Assembly (NCBI RefSeq): GCF_910592395.1
Contig: NC_088325.1
Location: 4,121,501-4,185,500 of the forward strand
Length of the DNA: 64,000 bases
Origin: Lineus longissimus
Lineage: Eukaryota > Nemertea > Pilidiophora > Heteronemertea > Lineidae
Direction: 5' to 3'
Both the position numbers and the translations under genes were made by a program. Positions 11,801 through 23,179 of this stretch are shown here, piece by piece. How positions within the stretch are numbered: the first letter of the stretch is position 1; the number at the start of each line of letters is the position of its first letter. The notes beneath the pieces are model-generated. The model had not been told where the DNA came from. It saw nothing but the letters and a program-made list of their open reading frames with translations, and did no database searches.

Positions 11801-14800
11801 TGGGCGACCTCCTTAAGTTAGTCGCGAGGCAGTAATCATAAGTGGTTAGATTGGACTTTCGCCAAATGAATGAATGCACTTCTGGTATGTTTGCATTATG
11901 AACAACAAATTTACAACTTAGCTAGACACTTTCAATTCTGGAATATTTTTGAAGCACAACAAAATTCGTTGCAGACTGATTCAGTGAGTGTCCCCAGTGC
12001 AACAGCCTGAAACAATTCTAAGCAGGTTTCAAGAATTTTAGAAGATAATGTAAAAAATAGCAGGAAAATGGAGGATAAGAAAAAGTGTATTTCCATAATT
12101 GTCAATCAAAGAACGAAGTGGCTGTGTAAACAGCAGACTGCTGTGTACGCAGGAACAAGTTTGTTGTATGCACAGCAGAGGCGAATTAACATAACAGCGT
12201 CATCAATGACGTCAGCTGGAGAGTAAAAAGGCGGTGGCGGTGGTGGTGGAAGAACTCCCAGCTTCCCTTCAAGTTGGGGCCAAATTCTCATCCTTTCCCG
12301 CCTTCCAAACAACTCTCTTTCGGTATCGGGAGCAACACAACGTTGCCTTTGTAATACGGCAATCCAGAACCATCGACAAACAAGAAAGAATCTTAAAAAA
12401 TGAAGGGAAAATTCCACAGCACTTGAAGTACGTGGTGGAAACACACACGCCGAAGCCCCGGTTTTTCGATGGCATGTATGCCATATGACCAAAACAGTTT
12501 TCTCCAGCCAGCGAAGTCTGCTATGTGTGCTCTAGACAATGCGCGTGCCTGTACATTGTATACACAGCATGTTGTGTACATATCCTCTTCCATCAAAGAA
12601 AGGGGTTACGGTCTGCGTTTTACAGTTCATGAAATGTCGATATCTCTACAGCGTTCTGCGCCTGTATACAATTTCTTAGAAGTTTTCTAATTGTATGTTA
12701 GAGATATAGCCATGCTGAGGATTCCATCGCAATTACAAGTTGAGGAAAACAATCTTATTGTGCGTCTTCGCCCCAAGTTTTCTCGGGTATTAGGACTAAC
12801 ATGTCTAAGGTTTTTGGTCTGTTGAATTCCCAACATTTTTTCGGGTCTTATTTCCTCGTTTTATACGCACCCAAGCATTTTTAATGGTTTGACTGACGTT
12901 TTAAACTGTATTTGTAGCTTATTTCTCTCTCCTCGGTAGCACTATCAGAAATGCATGATATATTTCAAGTTTTTTTTCCCATTCTCAGTGCTTATTGCAT
13001 TCGATGATTCAAACTATACTATTTCTATATATATATATGCGATCAAAACCCGACAGAAAAGCTCATGATATGTGTATTTGGCAGTATCGTATGATTGTCA
13101 ATTTTGCCACGAGAAACGACCCACTCTTGGCATATTATATAAATATTGCCCGCCACGGAGTGTAACATGCCGAATGTCGTCACACCGGGAGACATGACAA
13201 AAAGTCCACCGGCTGGAGCGGGCAAATTTGCGAATACCTCACGGTCACGTGACGCGTATCAGCCAATCATATTCACGGAATCTCACTTGAGGTATGAGAT
13301 TGTGAAATATCACCGTTTTGTTATATGTTTTGTAATACGTTTTGTAGTGGAGGATTTAGGGCGATACTAAATCATGCACGCATGTAAGCAGACTGCGCAA
13401 CGTCATTTGCTGGCTCGGTAGTGTTGGCTGATTGGTCAGTTATGTGAGGAACAGTACCATCGTCAAATCCGGGACCGAAGTTCTTGAGTGCGGTATTTGT
13501 AATTAGGCCTAGGCTCACAATGTGGAGTTGTTGAGTTGTTCAGCAGGCTACTTCTTGATTGAGTGAGTCACCAGGGGCGGGGTGAGTCACTGCAAAATCA
13601 TTCATCATGTGACATGTCACTTCAAGGAAGTTTAATAATCTAGTACATGGTCATACACCAGGCGGAGAAAGTCACAGATAGCAAAAAAACCTTAAATTTG
13701 GGCGGCAACGAACAAAGGAACATGTGGTATGAGACCACGTGGTTTCTTAGCACAGTTCACATGCTGCTTGTTTGCTTGGACTTTCGGGATTACTCTAAGT
13801 TGTTTGTTTTGGCTGGCAGTGGCTTTCTCCACCTATAATCACTCACGGCTCTGGCACGTCAGGGGCTCATGTCATGGTCTATATACTGATATTCGAGAAT
13901 GAAGTATTAGTGAACTCACCTCCACATCAAGGCCACACGCTGCTTTTTCGAGCCAGCGCGACAATGTGGGAATCGTGGGCGATTTGTTATATCCTCCATC
14001 GTGTCATGAACTGATCGGAAGGTGATGATCATGTGACGTCATAAGTTCTAAACGCGGGAAATATGAATAATGCTCATTCGTGGACTTATGCGGGGCGAGA
14101 TTAGATTGGAAGAACTGTCATTTGGGGGTGGGGGGGGGGGGGGGGGGTTCCTGGGGGTCATGTGGAGTTAGCGCTCAAATGTTTTCTTGCCGGGTCGGGT
14201 ATTTTTACAAACGGGTTTGACACCCAAATATAGATTTACTCCTGGGTCGTTTCCTTGGAGCATTTGTTTAGCAACATAGGGGGCCCTTCTGAGCCTGAGG
14301 GTTAGGAATTTATAACATATATTACACAATTAAATATGAATTCTACTTTCTTAGCTTGAGGCTTCGTTTGGCCATGGACTCATACTGCATGGTAATAAAC
14401 AATGATATGCAGGCCTATGCATTGTACTTGGCCGCCGTGGCTTCCTACTGGCATGACTGGAGATTAACAATTAATAGCATGGGTGAAGCTAGTGGGGGCC
14501 AGGGTGGGGGGCAGGGGGACAAATGTCCTCCCCCAGAAGTCACTAATAGGCCTACCGGTAGGCCTACCACGGTTAGGTGCCAATTTCGATATATGGCCGG
14601 CCTATAATTGTCTCCGTTATCTTCGGCCAGGCCAGCGGTGAAGGAATCCATCTCCAGCCACATGTGCAGTTAACTTGGACAGAGTATTTTCTTCTACCTG
14701 GGACGAATTTTAGCTTCAAGGAAAGTCGTTTTAGCGTCTCATTCGAAGGGCGACGGCGCAGTTCAGTGTCCGTCTTACTCAAGGACATTTAGACGAAACA

Positions 14801-17137
14801 GCATTATTCTTCTGAGTGTCGAACTCAGCCCCGTAATATGAACCCAGTGCTCTGAATATATTGCCACTCGTGATTTCCCCATTGCTGTTCCAGGTTGTGT
14901 CCATTTCTTGAGCGTGCGTGGTAGATACTATGGTTGTGCCGATCTCCACAGCGATGGAATGTCAACAGTGGAAGTACGCCATCTTATAAATGGTAGTTTT
15001 GCTGTAGCTCTGACCATGAAATCAGGGAACGGGAGCAGCGTGAACTACTTTTTTGATCTATACGTTTACACTAAGGCAGGTTTTTTAAAGTCTCACATTA
15101 AGTTTTCTGTCTCAGGCACAAAATCTCCGCGCTCTGGAGTCGGAAGAAGAAGAAGATGTAAGGTCTAAATATATTTTCGTTGTGGGCAGCGTAAAGCCGC
15201 TGAGTTTGAGTTATGTACTTGGAACAATAAACAACATAGGTTTCGTAAGTTAGCTTTGCTTTATTTTTTCTCACTGTTAAGCGCATGCGCTAATATTCGG
15301 GAGATAGGTGCATCCTGAATGTTAGCGCATTGCGCGTAAATACTCATTAATACGGTATGCGGTTTTTATTACTGCAGTTTGACGGGCGCTTGGATGAGGA
15401 TAACCCTCCGTACAGCTTCAAGCGTATCGGGTGCCTAAACGAAGGCAGAGAAGTGTTTGCCAGTGACAAGATACCTATCTGGTCTGTCAGTGACAAGGGT
15501 TACATCGTTGCTGTCATCACGGGAATGAGAAATAGTGGGGTAAGCCAAAGTAATAGTCAATAAATCAGTTCAAAATGTGGAAAAAACCCTCCGTCATGTC
15601 CGTACTTCACGCGTGTATAGCTAGGGAGATTTCACAAAGCCGCCGAAACGCAAACGCGAACGCCGCCTATTCCATTGTTCGAGACATATTTATCGGGAAG
15701 TCAAACAATTGGATGGGCGTTCACGTTGGAGTCTCGCCGTTTTTTTTGAAAACACCCTAATGGCACGCATTGCAGGGAGGTATTTAGCAGTGTCAAGCTA
15801 CCCAGTATTTGATCTGTCACAGACAGTAAGTTCATAGGCTGTCATAACCGGGATTAGATATACAAGTAGTTGGGTAGGTCTGAATCCGTGTAGCTGTGAC
15901 TTGTCCCGTCCTTTGTCCTATCATTACTGAGCACTTGTCAAAAACTATGTCGTATTCCATTTCAAAACATACCAATTACACATGTAAAAAAAGCCAAAAT
16001 TGATAGCGCTGTCCGAAACAACTTCCTAATTAACAGGAAACAATCATTCCATGAATGAAAAATATACAATTCCAATCCGCTCCAGTCCAGTGTTTTCGCG
16101 ATCAAGTGTTTTTGAATACCCCGTCTGGAGAATATGCGTCTCAACACATTTATACGTGATGGTTATCCCCGAACATCTCAATCCATATTCCAGGTATATC
16201 TTTGGGATAGCAGAAATCTCGGCACAACCGTATTGGATGTCTCGAGCCTTGAAAATCTTAATCCCTACTGGAAGAATCAGATCTGGAAGAACTTCAGCCC
16301 GCAGTCAGTGGCGTGGCACTGGAACAGTCATTGGGTTCTGGTGGCCGGGCGGGATCTCTCAGAGCAGAACGGCGTCGTGCACAGCATGTACGCACTTGGA
16401 ATATCTTTCAAGTGTCCCGGGAAGGAACAGGTAGGATTCTGCTTTGCCTACCACTATTTTTTACGAGGAAATGATATCATCACGGTGTACTGTTTTGGCC
16501 TTCCGCCACAATGAATAAGTCGGTTTGGCTACCCTTGCGAAGAGCTACGGACGACGAACTACGAAGTATGCAAGAAAACGTTCTATCGGCGATTTTCTTG
16601 TACATTTTTCCAAATTCTTCCTCCAGCTAAGCATAAAGTAGATGCATGTAGTTTGTTCTGGTTGTGCACTAGAACATTTCATGAGTTGAGACTAACTTAC
16701 CTGGGACTGGTTGCTCAAAACAAATTTTGTCATTAACTTGCCGTTATCTCCTTCAGTTCAGCCCTAAGACTCAATGCCAAGTTAAGTAAAAGCCAGCGTT
16801 AGTGACAATTTGAAGAACCGGGTGAATTTGCATAGGGGCTAGTGTAATCTATAACAGATTTTTTCGCTCTCTTTTGAAGGTTATGTGGATGAACACTGTC
16901 GGAGGTACAACATGCCACAGCTACCGCATCAGCGGTCCCCGGAATGGTTTCTTGGTGTGGTTTGCCCTCGGGAGAGGCAGCAAGAAACGCGATTACAAGT
17001 CCGTGGTTGCTCTCTGCCGCAACGATGGAGACAAGGGAGAGATCCTGCCGGAATTTAATATGTTCAGGCTGACTTTGAAGAAGAAACGACATCGAAGGAA
17101 GAAGAAGAAAAATGCCGACAAGCGGCCGTCCATTTAG
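8878..17137 (+). CDS. secreted apple/PAN-domain protein with novel C-terminal domain, 7 exons
   Basis: Exons: 8878-9207, 10603-10633, 10907-11602, 14894-15075, 15378-15539, 16194-16430, 16880-17137. They total 1896 nt (631 residues plus TAG), and every junction keeps frame. Exon 1 has a signal peptide (MKRKTCVHFFLLNSVYVLVA) and an apple/PAN pattern, DCCIACGVNDRCHSFNF...CQL. Exon 3 is very Arg-rich, with several dibasic or tribasic candidate processing sites (RGKR, GRRRTR, RRRTRR). Exons 4 to 7 encode about 280 residues with regularly placed Cys and Trp (YGCADLHSDG, AWHWNSHWVLVAG, GFLVWFALGRG) and end in a Lys/Arg-rich tail; I recognise no family for this part. Donors are GTGAGT, GTAAGT, GTAAGT, GC, GTAAGC and GTAGGA, with clear AG acceptors. 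Intron 3 (3.3 kb) holds a dispersed repeat. A secreted or matrix-binding role is inferred only from the signal peptide, PAN domain and basic segments. Confidence 0.8.
12116..12610 (-). repeat. dispersed repeat, copy 2 (inside intron 3)
   Basis: Inverted relative to the copy at 6845-7303, with an additional internal stretch of about 150 bp. It lies wholly within intron 3 of the apple-domain gene. Confidence 0.7.
15076..15377 (+). other. GC-AG intron
   Basis: Exon 4 of the apple-domain gene must end in phase 0 to join exon 5. The only fitting site is AAG|GCAGGT at 15076. The nearby GT (15080) would break the frame. The acceptor is ACTGCAG at 15371-15377. Confidence 0.6.
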
Positions 17138-17337
17138 CACGCACGCACAATCTTCCGATTGTAGCGTACGCCTACCCTCTCACGCATGCGTCTGCTGGAG
17201 ACGAGACCACCAGCTGCTTACGCACGCAAAGAAGGTCTTTAGTCGATACTGGTGCACGCTGTCAATTGAGAACACTCTTTAATATATCAGTAAAAACAAG
17301 TAATTTGGTAGCTCCTTTTGCACCAACTGTGATTTTT

Positions 17338-17343
17338 TTTATT
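17338..17343 (-). terminator. poly(A) signal AATAAA
   Basis: Reads AATAAA on the minus strand, 33-38 nt past the stop codon of the repetitive basic protein gene. This supports that frame being transcribed. Confidence 0.6.
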
Positions 17344-17375
17344 GCGAAATTTTGCTAGATGCCAATACTTGTTTG

Positions 17376-18992
17376 CTACTTTGGAGGCCACTGTTTACTA
17401 TGTCCCTCTGTCTTTGACTTCGTGGTCTGCCTGCGGACCTGCGTTGCGACTGGGGTGTCCGTCACTCTGCGTTTACCAGCTGAGTCAATCGACCCATCTT
17501 TCCCTGCTGTTTCTGCTAATTGCTCCGTTTTGCTTTTGAAAGACAATCTAGGATTTTTGAGCATTTCAGTTGATGCTCCCTGTTGTTCAGGTTCCGTTGG
17601 AGTTTTGAGTCGTAACATTTTCTTAACAACCGCGGCAAAGTGCCTTTTCGTGCTTTTGGTTGCTGGCTCGGATGGTCCGTCAGTTGCCGTAGATGGTTGA
17701 CCTGCTGTAGCTGGTATGTTCTCCCTATCCAGCCTTGGCTTCCTCGAGTCAACCGATCCATCGTTCTCTACCGCTTCTGCTAGTTTTTCCTTTTTGCTTC
17801 TGTGAAATACTTTGGGCTTTTCGAGCATTCTATTAGATGCCGCTTGATGTGCACACTCTAAAACTCCCTCCGCCTTCGTGGAATGCCTCCGGTCCTTCGT
17901 TGTGGCGTGGGTGGCCGTCCCTGTGCGTTTCCTTTGGCACGCCGACCCCTCGTTCTTTGCCACTGCTTGCGCCGCTGATTGTCTCTTTTTCCTTTTGTTA
18001 GATTCTGTGAGCTTTTCGAGCTTTCCATTAGATGCCGCCCATTGTGCACTTTTTAAAACTCCCTCCGTCTCCGTGGATTGCCTCCGGTCATTCGACGGGA
18101 CTTGGGAGTCCGCCCCTGTGCGTTTCCTTTGGTTCGCTGACCCCTCGTTCTTTAGTACTGCTTGCGTTAATAATTCCTCCTCTTTGGGTTTGTGAGACAC
18201 TGCGGGCTTTTCGAGCATTTCATTAGATGCCGGCCGTTGTTCACGTACTGTATGACCCTCTGCTTTCGTGAATTGCCTCCGGTCCTTCGTCGGGACTTGG
18301 GTGTATGTCGCTGTGCGCCTCTCTTGGTCCACCGACTCCACGCTCTTTGCTACTGCTTGCGCTGTTGATCGCCACTTTTTGCGTGTGTGTGACACTGTGG
18401 GATTTTCGGGCACTTCATTTGATGCCGTTTGTTGTTCAAGTTCTTTTAGACACTCTGTTCCGGTGGATTGCCGCCGGTCCTTCATTGGCACCGTCCCTGT
18501 GCGCCGCTTCCTTGAGTCAACCGACCCCTCGTTCCCTTCTGCTTCTGCTAAATGCTCCTCTTTGCGTTTGTGAGATACTGTGGGCTTTTCGAGCATTTCA
18601 GTTGATTCCGCCTGCTCTTCACGTCGCGCTTGATATTTGAGTCGGAACACTTTCGACACCACCGTGGCGAGATGCCCTTTCGTGCTTATGCTTGCTGGCT
18701 CGGATGGTCTATCAGTTGCCGAAGATGGTTGTCCTGCTATATCTGGTATGTTGCCCCTTTCCTGCCTTGGCTCCTCTTTATCATTTCCCTCAGTAATGCG
18801 TTGCAGTACAACTTGCATCAATCTCTTAAGTTTTGTTGGTTGTTGCTTTTTGCTCGCCCCTGGTACTGCTGACCCTCCTGGTCTTTCCGTTCCTCCAGCC
18901 GTTGCAGATTTGTCATTCCTCGCCTTTGGCTGCCCTTGACTGCCTCCTGCATTCATTAATCCTTGAGAACTAGTGTGGTTACGCACCTGCAA
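17376..18992 (-). CDS. repetitive Lys/Ser/Thr-rich protein (65-residue period)
   Basis: A 538-codon open frame, convergent with the apple-domain gene (239 nt between stops). The protein is hydrophilic and basic. The core repeat has a 65-residue period: DRRQ/DRRH motifs fall at residues 172, 237, 302 and 367, and a variant VRRQ lies near 519. Each unit carries ASN.MLEKP.VSHKRKEE, QAVAKNEGS and QRKRTGT-like segments. A separate block around RENIPATAGQPSTATDGPSE (residue about 423) is a second copy of one near residue 80, so the ends look like a larger duplication. No domain or signal peptide is recognised. The start is uncertain. The first ATG in frame is at 18956; upstream of 18990 lies TCAATTGCAG, a plausible splice acceptor, so this may be the last exon of a longer gene. 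A disordered nuclear or structural protein is possible but unproven. Confidence 0.6.
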   Translation of the reverse strand: MQVRNHTSSQGLMNAGGSQGQPKARNDKSATAGGTERPGGSAVPGASKKQQPTKLKRLMQVVLQRITEGNDKEEPRQERGNIPDIAGQPSSATDRPSEPASISTKGHLATVVSKVFRLKYQARREEQAESTEMLEKPTVSHKRKEEHLAEAEGNEGSVDSRKRRTGTVPMKDRRQSTGTECLKELEQQTASNEVPENPTVSHTRKKWRSTAQAVAKSVESVDQERRTATYTQVPTKDRRQFTKAEGHTVREQRPASNEMLEKPAVSHKPKEEELLTQAVLKNEGSANQRKRTGADSQVPSNDRRQSTETEGVLKSAQWAASNGKLEKLTESNKRKKRQSAAQAVAKNEGSACQRKRTGTATHATTKDRRHSTKAEGVLECAHQAASNRMLEKPKVFHRSKKEKLAEAVENDGSVDSRKPRLDRENIPATAGQPSTATDGPSEPATKSTKRHFAAVVKKMLRLKTPTEPEQQGASTEMLKNPRLSFKSKTEQLAETAGKDGSIDSAGKRRVTDTPVATQVRRQTTKSKTEGHSKQWPPK

Positions 18993-19513
18993 TTGACCAA
19001 TCAGCTTCAGAACAATTTGAATTTAAAACAGTTCAATACGGAGTCTGCAAACGAGGTTGTATTGGTAAATACACATGGCCCCGCATCACTAATCGACCAA
19101 TTAGCATCAATGCATGGTCACACTCCCAAGTAGGGCTGCTATCTGTGCAATCAGAATGTAGTTCCTCTGATATCATGACCTCAGCTGTTTCTGCTAAACA
19201 TTATGATGGACTTTGAGCCTGATGTTTGCCGGCGTAGCTTTTGGGATCAAATTAACCATCTCAAAAGATATGCTAATAATTTTTTTGTGGTTCGTAGCCA
19301 CAGGATCATTTTGGCGGCATTCACTCCTGTACACTTGCGCGTACTGTTAAATCGAGCCAGATCACCCCCAGTGGCAAAGCGATAGAATTCTCAAATATAT
19401 CCTTCAAGGAGCATAATAAAATGGCTCTTTTTATGCAGTCTTATGGAACTTCGGTCATCTCTTAGAGCTCTTCGATCAAAAGCGACATATTTGTGAGACA
19501 CTTTTTGAAATTT

Positions 19514-20035
19514 TTAGGCCAAAATACAAAAATTAGACGAAACTACCTGTAAGTTGAAGTTTAATTGAGATTCTATCGAACCCTCAATTGGTGGGTGAGA
19601 TAGAATCATGGTCAAAAACACATTTTTGGCGACCTCTGGGAGCCCCCCCCCCCCCTCAGACACCAACTTCCGGTCTTGCGCACGCCGTACAATCCACTGC
19701 CAATTATAGGTGGCGCCAAATGGTAGCCTAGCAACTGCGCCCCACCATCCATGAGCGACCTCTTTTGCCTCAAGTGCACGGTTAGCATGACTGTCTCCAA
19801 AGCTGGGGTGATTGCCGCGCAGCAGGACCACTTTACCCCTGAGGTGAGGCTTGTAGACGAAGAAACATATTGTGGTCTGCCTGCTGACCAGCATTTGTTT
19901 TGCCGATTTCTGCAGAATGAGATGCGCGACTCCGAGTTTGTCGAGCCATTTCAAGAAGCTATCCTTGTCATCTTTACCAGGTTTCGTTTTGTCTGAAACT
20001 TTAAAAACACATTTTTCGAGGTTTTTAATAATCAT
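19514..20035 (-). CDS. unassigned open frame
   Basis: 173-codon frame with no recognised family. It has a plausible donor CAG|GTAGTT at about 19547. Residues 20-110 look protein-like (KPGKDDKDSFLKWLDKLGVA), but a poly-G tract inside it (GGGG residues, about 19650) lowers confidence. It could be an upstream exon of the repetitive basic protein gene, since the phases are compatible, or a chance frame. Confidence 0.25.
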   Translation of the reverse strand: MIIKNLEKCVFKVSDKTKPGKDDKDSFLKWLDKLGVAHLILQKSAKQMLVSRQTTICFFVYKPHLRGKVVLLRGNHPSFGDSHANRALEAKEVAHGWWGAVARLPFGATYNWQWIVRRAQDRKLVSEGGGGLPEVAKNVFLTMILSHPPIEGSIESQLNFNLQVVSSNFCILA

Positions 20036-20049
20036 ATTTGTATGGCTTT

Positions 20050-21110
20050 CCTACTTCTAAAAACAGCATTGCAGACAAGCGCAACATTACTCTGTGATGT
20101 ACGACGAAATAATTACGTGTCTGCTAGTAGATGAAATCAAAACCGTTTATTTTTCACGCTATAGTCTTGTTGTCAAAGGCACGTGCGAAGACCCCCTCCC
20201 GGCGCAGCCAACTTATGTCGGCTGAAATGAATATCTTATTTCGCTACGATAAAAATCGCTTGTCCAGAATTGTACATCGACAATTATTAAGAGGTTTGGC
20301 ATCGGCTCTCTACCTCTTTTTACTGAACTGTTGACTCTTATACTTGCGCGCCCCAAATTGGCGATTTTCGCCGCTGCGACCGGTGACCACGATTGCACGC
20401 TTGCGACTCTCGTTTGCGGAGGTCATTGCAGGTACCTATGACAAGTATCTAAGTAGGCCTTTAGATAACGTTAAACGTATTCGTTGCCGAGTCGAAGGCA
20501 GTATACGTTTTCCTTCTTCAACCTTTAGAATGGGTTCCCCAGCTAATCGAGAATACTCAAGGCAGGCCTTCCAACTCACCTAGCTGCCTGCCCTGGAAAG
20601 GGCCTGGGAATTGTGTCCATCACAAGAAAAATAGCCAAAATATGCGGTAATTGGCAATTTTATCGAAATAACATGTGTTTACTCATCATCATCATCATCA
20701 TCATCTTTCGGTTTTTAACCCTTTTCCGTTTATTTCACCGCTTCTTAATTAAAATTTCTCGCGCGAGGTGGCAATCACACGCATATAACATAATGTCAAT
20801 TTTCATTTTGCCTTTTTGGTTCCTCCATTTCTATCATTCCCCTAATTTCTGTTGTTTCAACTCCTTTTGTTTAGTTCATTTTTTTTTGTTCCTCACTCTA
20901 ACTCTATATACACTATTCACACCTAAGTCCACTGTAGCTCAAGCACACTCAATACCGGTAGATGGAGGGGTCTCCCTTAAACCATCTGTCCAACCCTCTT
21001 TTACTGGTATAGCATATACGACAGTGCTACATGTACTTTGTAAAAATAAAATATCAAGTTTTTTTTCAATTGTCGCACGAACTCGTGTTTCAACAAAGAA
21101 ATATAACTAA
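20050..21110. other. intergenic, simple repeats only
   Basis: Contains a (CAT)-type microsatellite near 20684-20704 and pyrimidine-rich sequence. No supported gene. Confidence 0.4.
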
Positions 21111-21116
21111 AATGTG

Positions 21117-21205
21117 TCTCTCCGACCGGATTCGAACCAGTGACCTAAGGATTCCAAGATTTTACCCACTACAGTCCTCCGCTCTACCAACTGAGCTACA
21201 GAGAG
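21117..21205 (-). tRNA. tRNA-Tyr (GTA) with 16-nt intron
   Basis: Reading the minus strand: acceptor stem CTCTCTG pairs with CGGAGAG; D arm TAGCTCAGTTGGTAGAGC; anticodon loop CTGTAG followed by the insert TGGGTAAAATCTTGGA and then ATCCTTAGG; T arm ACTGGTTCGAATCCGGT; discriminator A. Removing the 16-nt insert after position 37 leaves a 73-nt tRNA with anticodon GTA, matching the well-known eukaryotic tRNA-Tyr, whose genes normally carry an intron there. A TTTT pol III terminator follows within about 8 nt (AAAA on plus at 21109-21112). It appears intact. Confidence 0.93.
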
Positions 21206-21239
21206 ATCGATATATGTGCACTTTACTGTAAGTACATAC

Positions 21240-23100
21240 ATGGGTTACCAAAATAGGTCAAGGATTTAAACTTTTGCTGATACCTGACCACACAGGATAT
21301 GCACGAGCCAGTCCAGACTGCACTTCAGAACTTTTGTACTGGATATGGTGATGGTATGGTTTACGCATAACTACCAATCAGCTAACAAAGCCAGAAAATA
21401 AGGCGAATCATCGTCATTTGCTGGCTCTATCAGCTGTTGCTCTTCGAAATAAAGGAGAAATTCAATGGACAACGCAACTTCAGTGAAAAAAATTACTTTC
21501 GCTTCGGTGTTGCGAAGTACTTTCCAATTTGGGAGACTTACCAAAAAACTTAGTTATAATTATATTATCGCCATCACCATGTAATTATTGATTGACGTTC
21601 ATTCCCAATGAAATATCTGCCATTTAATCCACCTACTTACGAAGTTCAATTTACCAGCACAATTAGATTTTTCCTATGCTCGAATGAAGCCTGTCTGTGG
21701 TTCATAAAAAGGCTCTAAAACAAAAAATGCTGAACCTAATCGAGCGATATTGGTATCATTCCTCTCCTAGAAAGATTTCTCATCCACTGATATCAATGGT
21801 TTAACCTCCTGGTGGTGGAAGTATCCGGTTGCGTTTTTTCTGGACCAACCTGTATTGTAAAAATTGGTGGTCGTGATTGATAGGTAATTTCTTCAGAGAA
21901 TGTATAAAATCCATCAGGCGTTCAAAATTTCTATAATTACCTTGATGTTTAAAAAATACGGGCTAGTGTTTGAATGTTTATGTTTTTCATGTTTTTAATA
22001 GAAATATTTTATTCGTGCGCGATATTGCTCATTCTACCATTCACGCATTCACGATCAGACATGTCGGTTGAAAGGACGACATGGGTTATCCGACTTGTAA
22101 TCCGAAGATCGGGTGCTCTGTATTTCAAAGCTTTTCATAGAAGTGTAAAATAAATGTGTCGAACGTATTCACTTTTTGAAACTCGCCCTTGTTTCATTCA
22201 TATCTCCTTATTTTGGTCTAAGATTGGTCGAAAAACATCACGAGAAGACTTAATCGGTCTGGCTCTTCGATCGCCTTGGTCTCATTGTATACATTGCAGT
22301 AAGGTGTATTACTCTAGCATGCTGTAATTTAACAGCAGTAGCCACACTGTCCACATTCGTGAAGGATTTCTATTCTATCTAGTGAAGGCAGAATGTTTTG
22401 TTTAAGATGAGTGGATAGAACATCATCATGGTCAGCCTTACTTATCATACGATTGTAACAAAACAAAGAGGAGAGTTATTTCATCATCAAATCAAATTTT
22501 GTTTCCTTTATAAAACGTCTGCAAAATAAGTCACATCTGCCTTGAAAGATCTGGTCACACCATTTTTATCTGTTGAGGTAATGCACCATCGCACAAATAA
22601 GAACCTGAATAATTGACAGGTTTCGCAAGCCTTACAAAAAGCCACAACATTCGAAGTACGGGGTGAATGTTCCATGAAGCTAAAACTGTCGCCAAAGTGG
22701 GTTTTGATTAAAATTACCAAGCCAATATGCACCTGGCCCAATACCGGAAAGGGGCGATGGCCAACAAAACTTGACTTAGATGAGGTAAAAGCTCTTAAAT
22801 ATACCCAGACTTTCTCTTTGGTGAAGACGAGTCCTCGAAAAAATAGCCAAATTTTGAGTGAAAACTGCAAATAGGATATCAAAGCCAGCACGCCGAAACT
22901 TTAATATGTTAAGACGTAATTTCAAAGCCCTTCGCCGATGGTGTTCATTATCCAGGACAAAAACCGGCGATATATTTTTTACTTTACGTTTATGTAAATG
23001 ATACTCAACGAAACTTATTACCAGATGAAGAAAACGTGAATTGCTGAAAGCTCCAACAACACAGTTTTTCCAACTGTGTATACTATATAAAATTATCCTT
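21240..23100. other. gene-poor spacer
   Basis: No supported exon. Sequence near 22075-22130 resembles the anticodon arm of a tRNA-Thr but lacks a B box, so it is not called. Confidence 0.4.
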
Positions 23101-23106
23101 TTTCAG

Positions 23107-23176
23107 GGCAGGCCAGCTCGACGAATTGGAAGGCCTGTTTGACTCTCGGCGAGCTGGATGCGTGCTAAAATACTAG
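23107..23176 (+). CDS. candidate orphan terminal exon
   Basis: After a strong acceptor (CCTTTTTCAG) the phase-2 frame reads AGQLDELEGLFDSRRAGCVL and two more residues, then TAG. The composition is protein-like, but the exon is short and no upstream partner was identified. Confidence 0.25.
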
Positions 23177-23179
23177 AAA

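Noticed and set aside
22075-22130. tRNA-Thr-like anticodon arm
   Set aside because: No B box or pairing acceptor stem.
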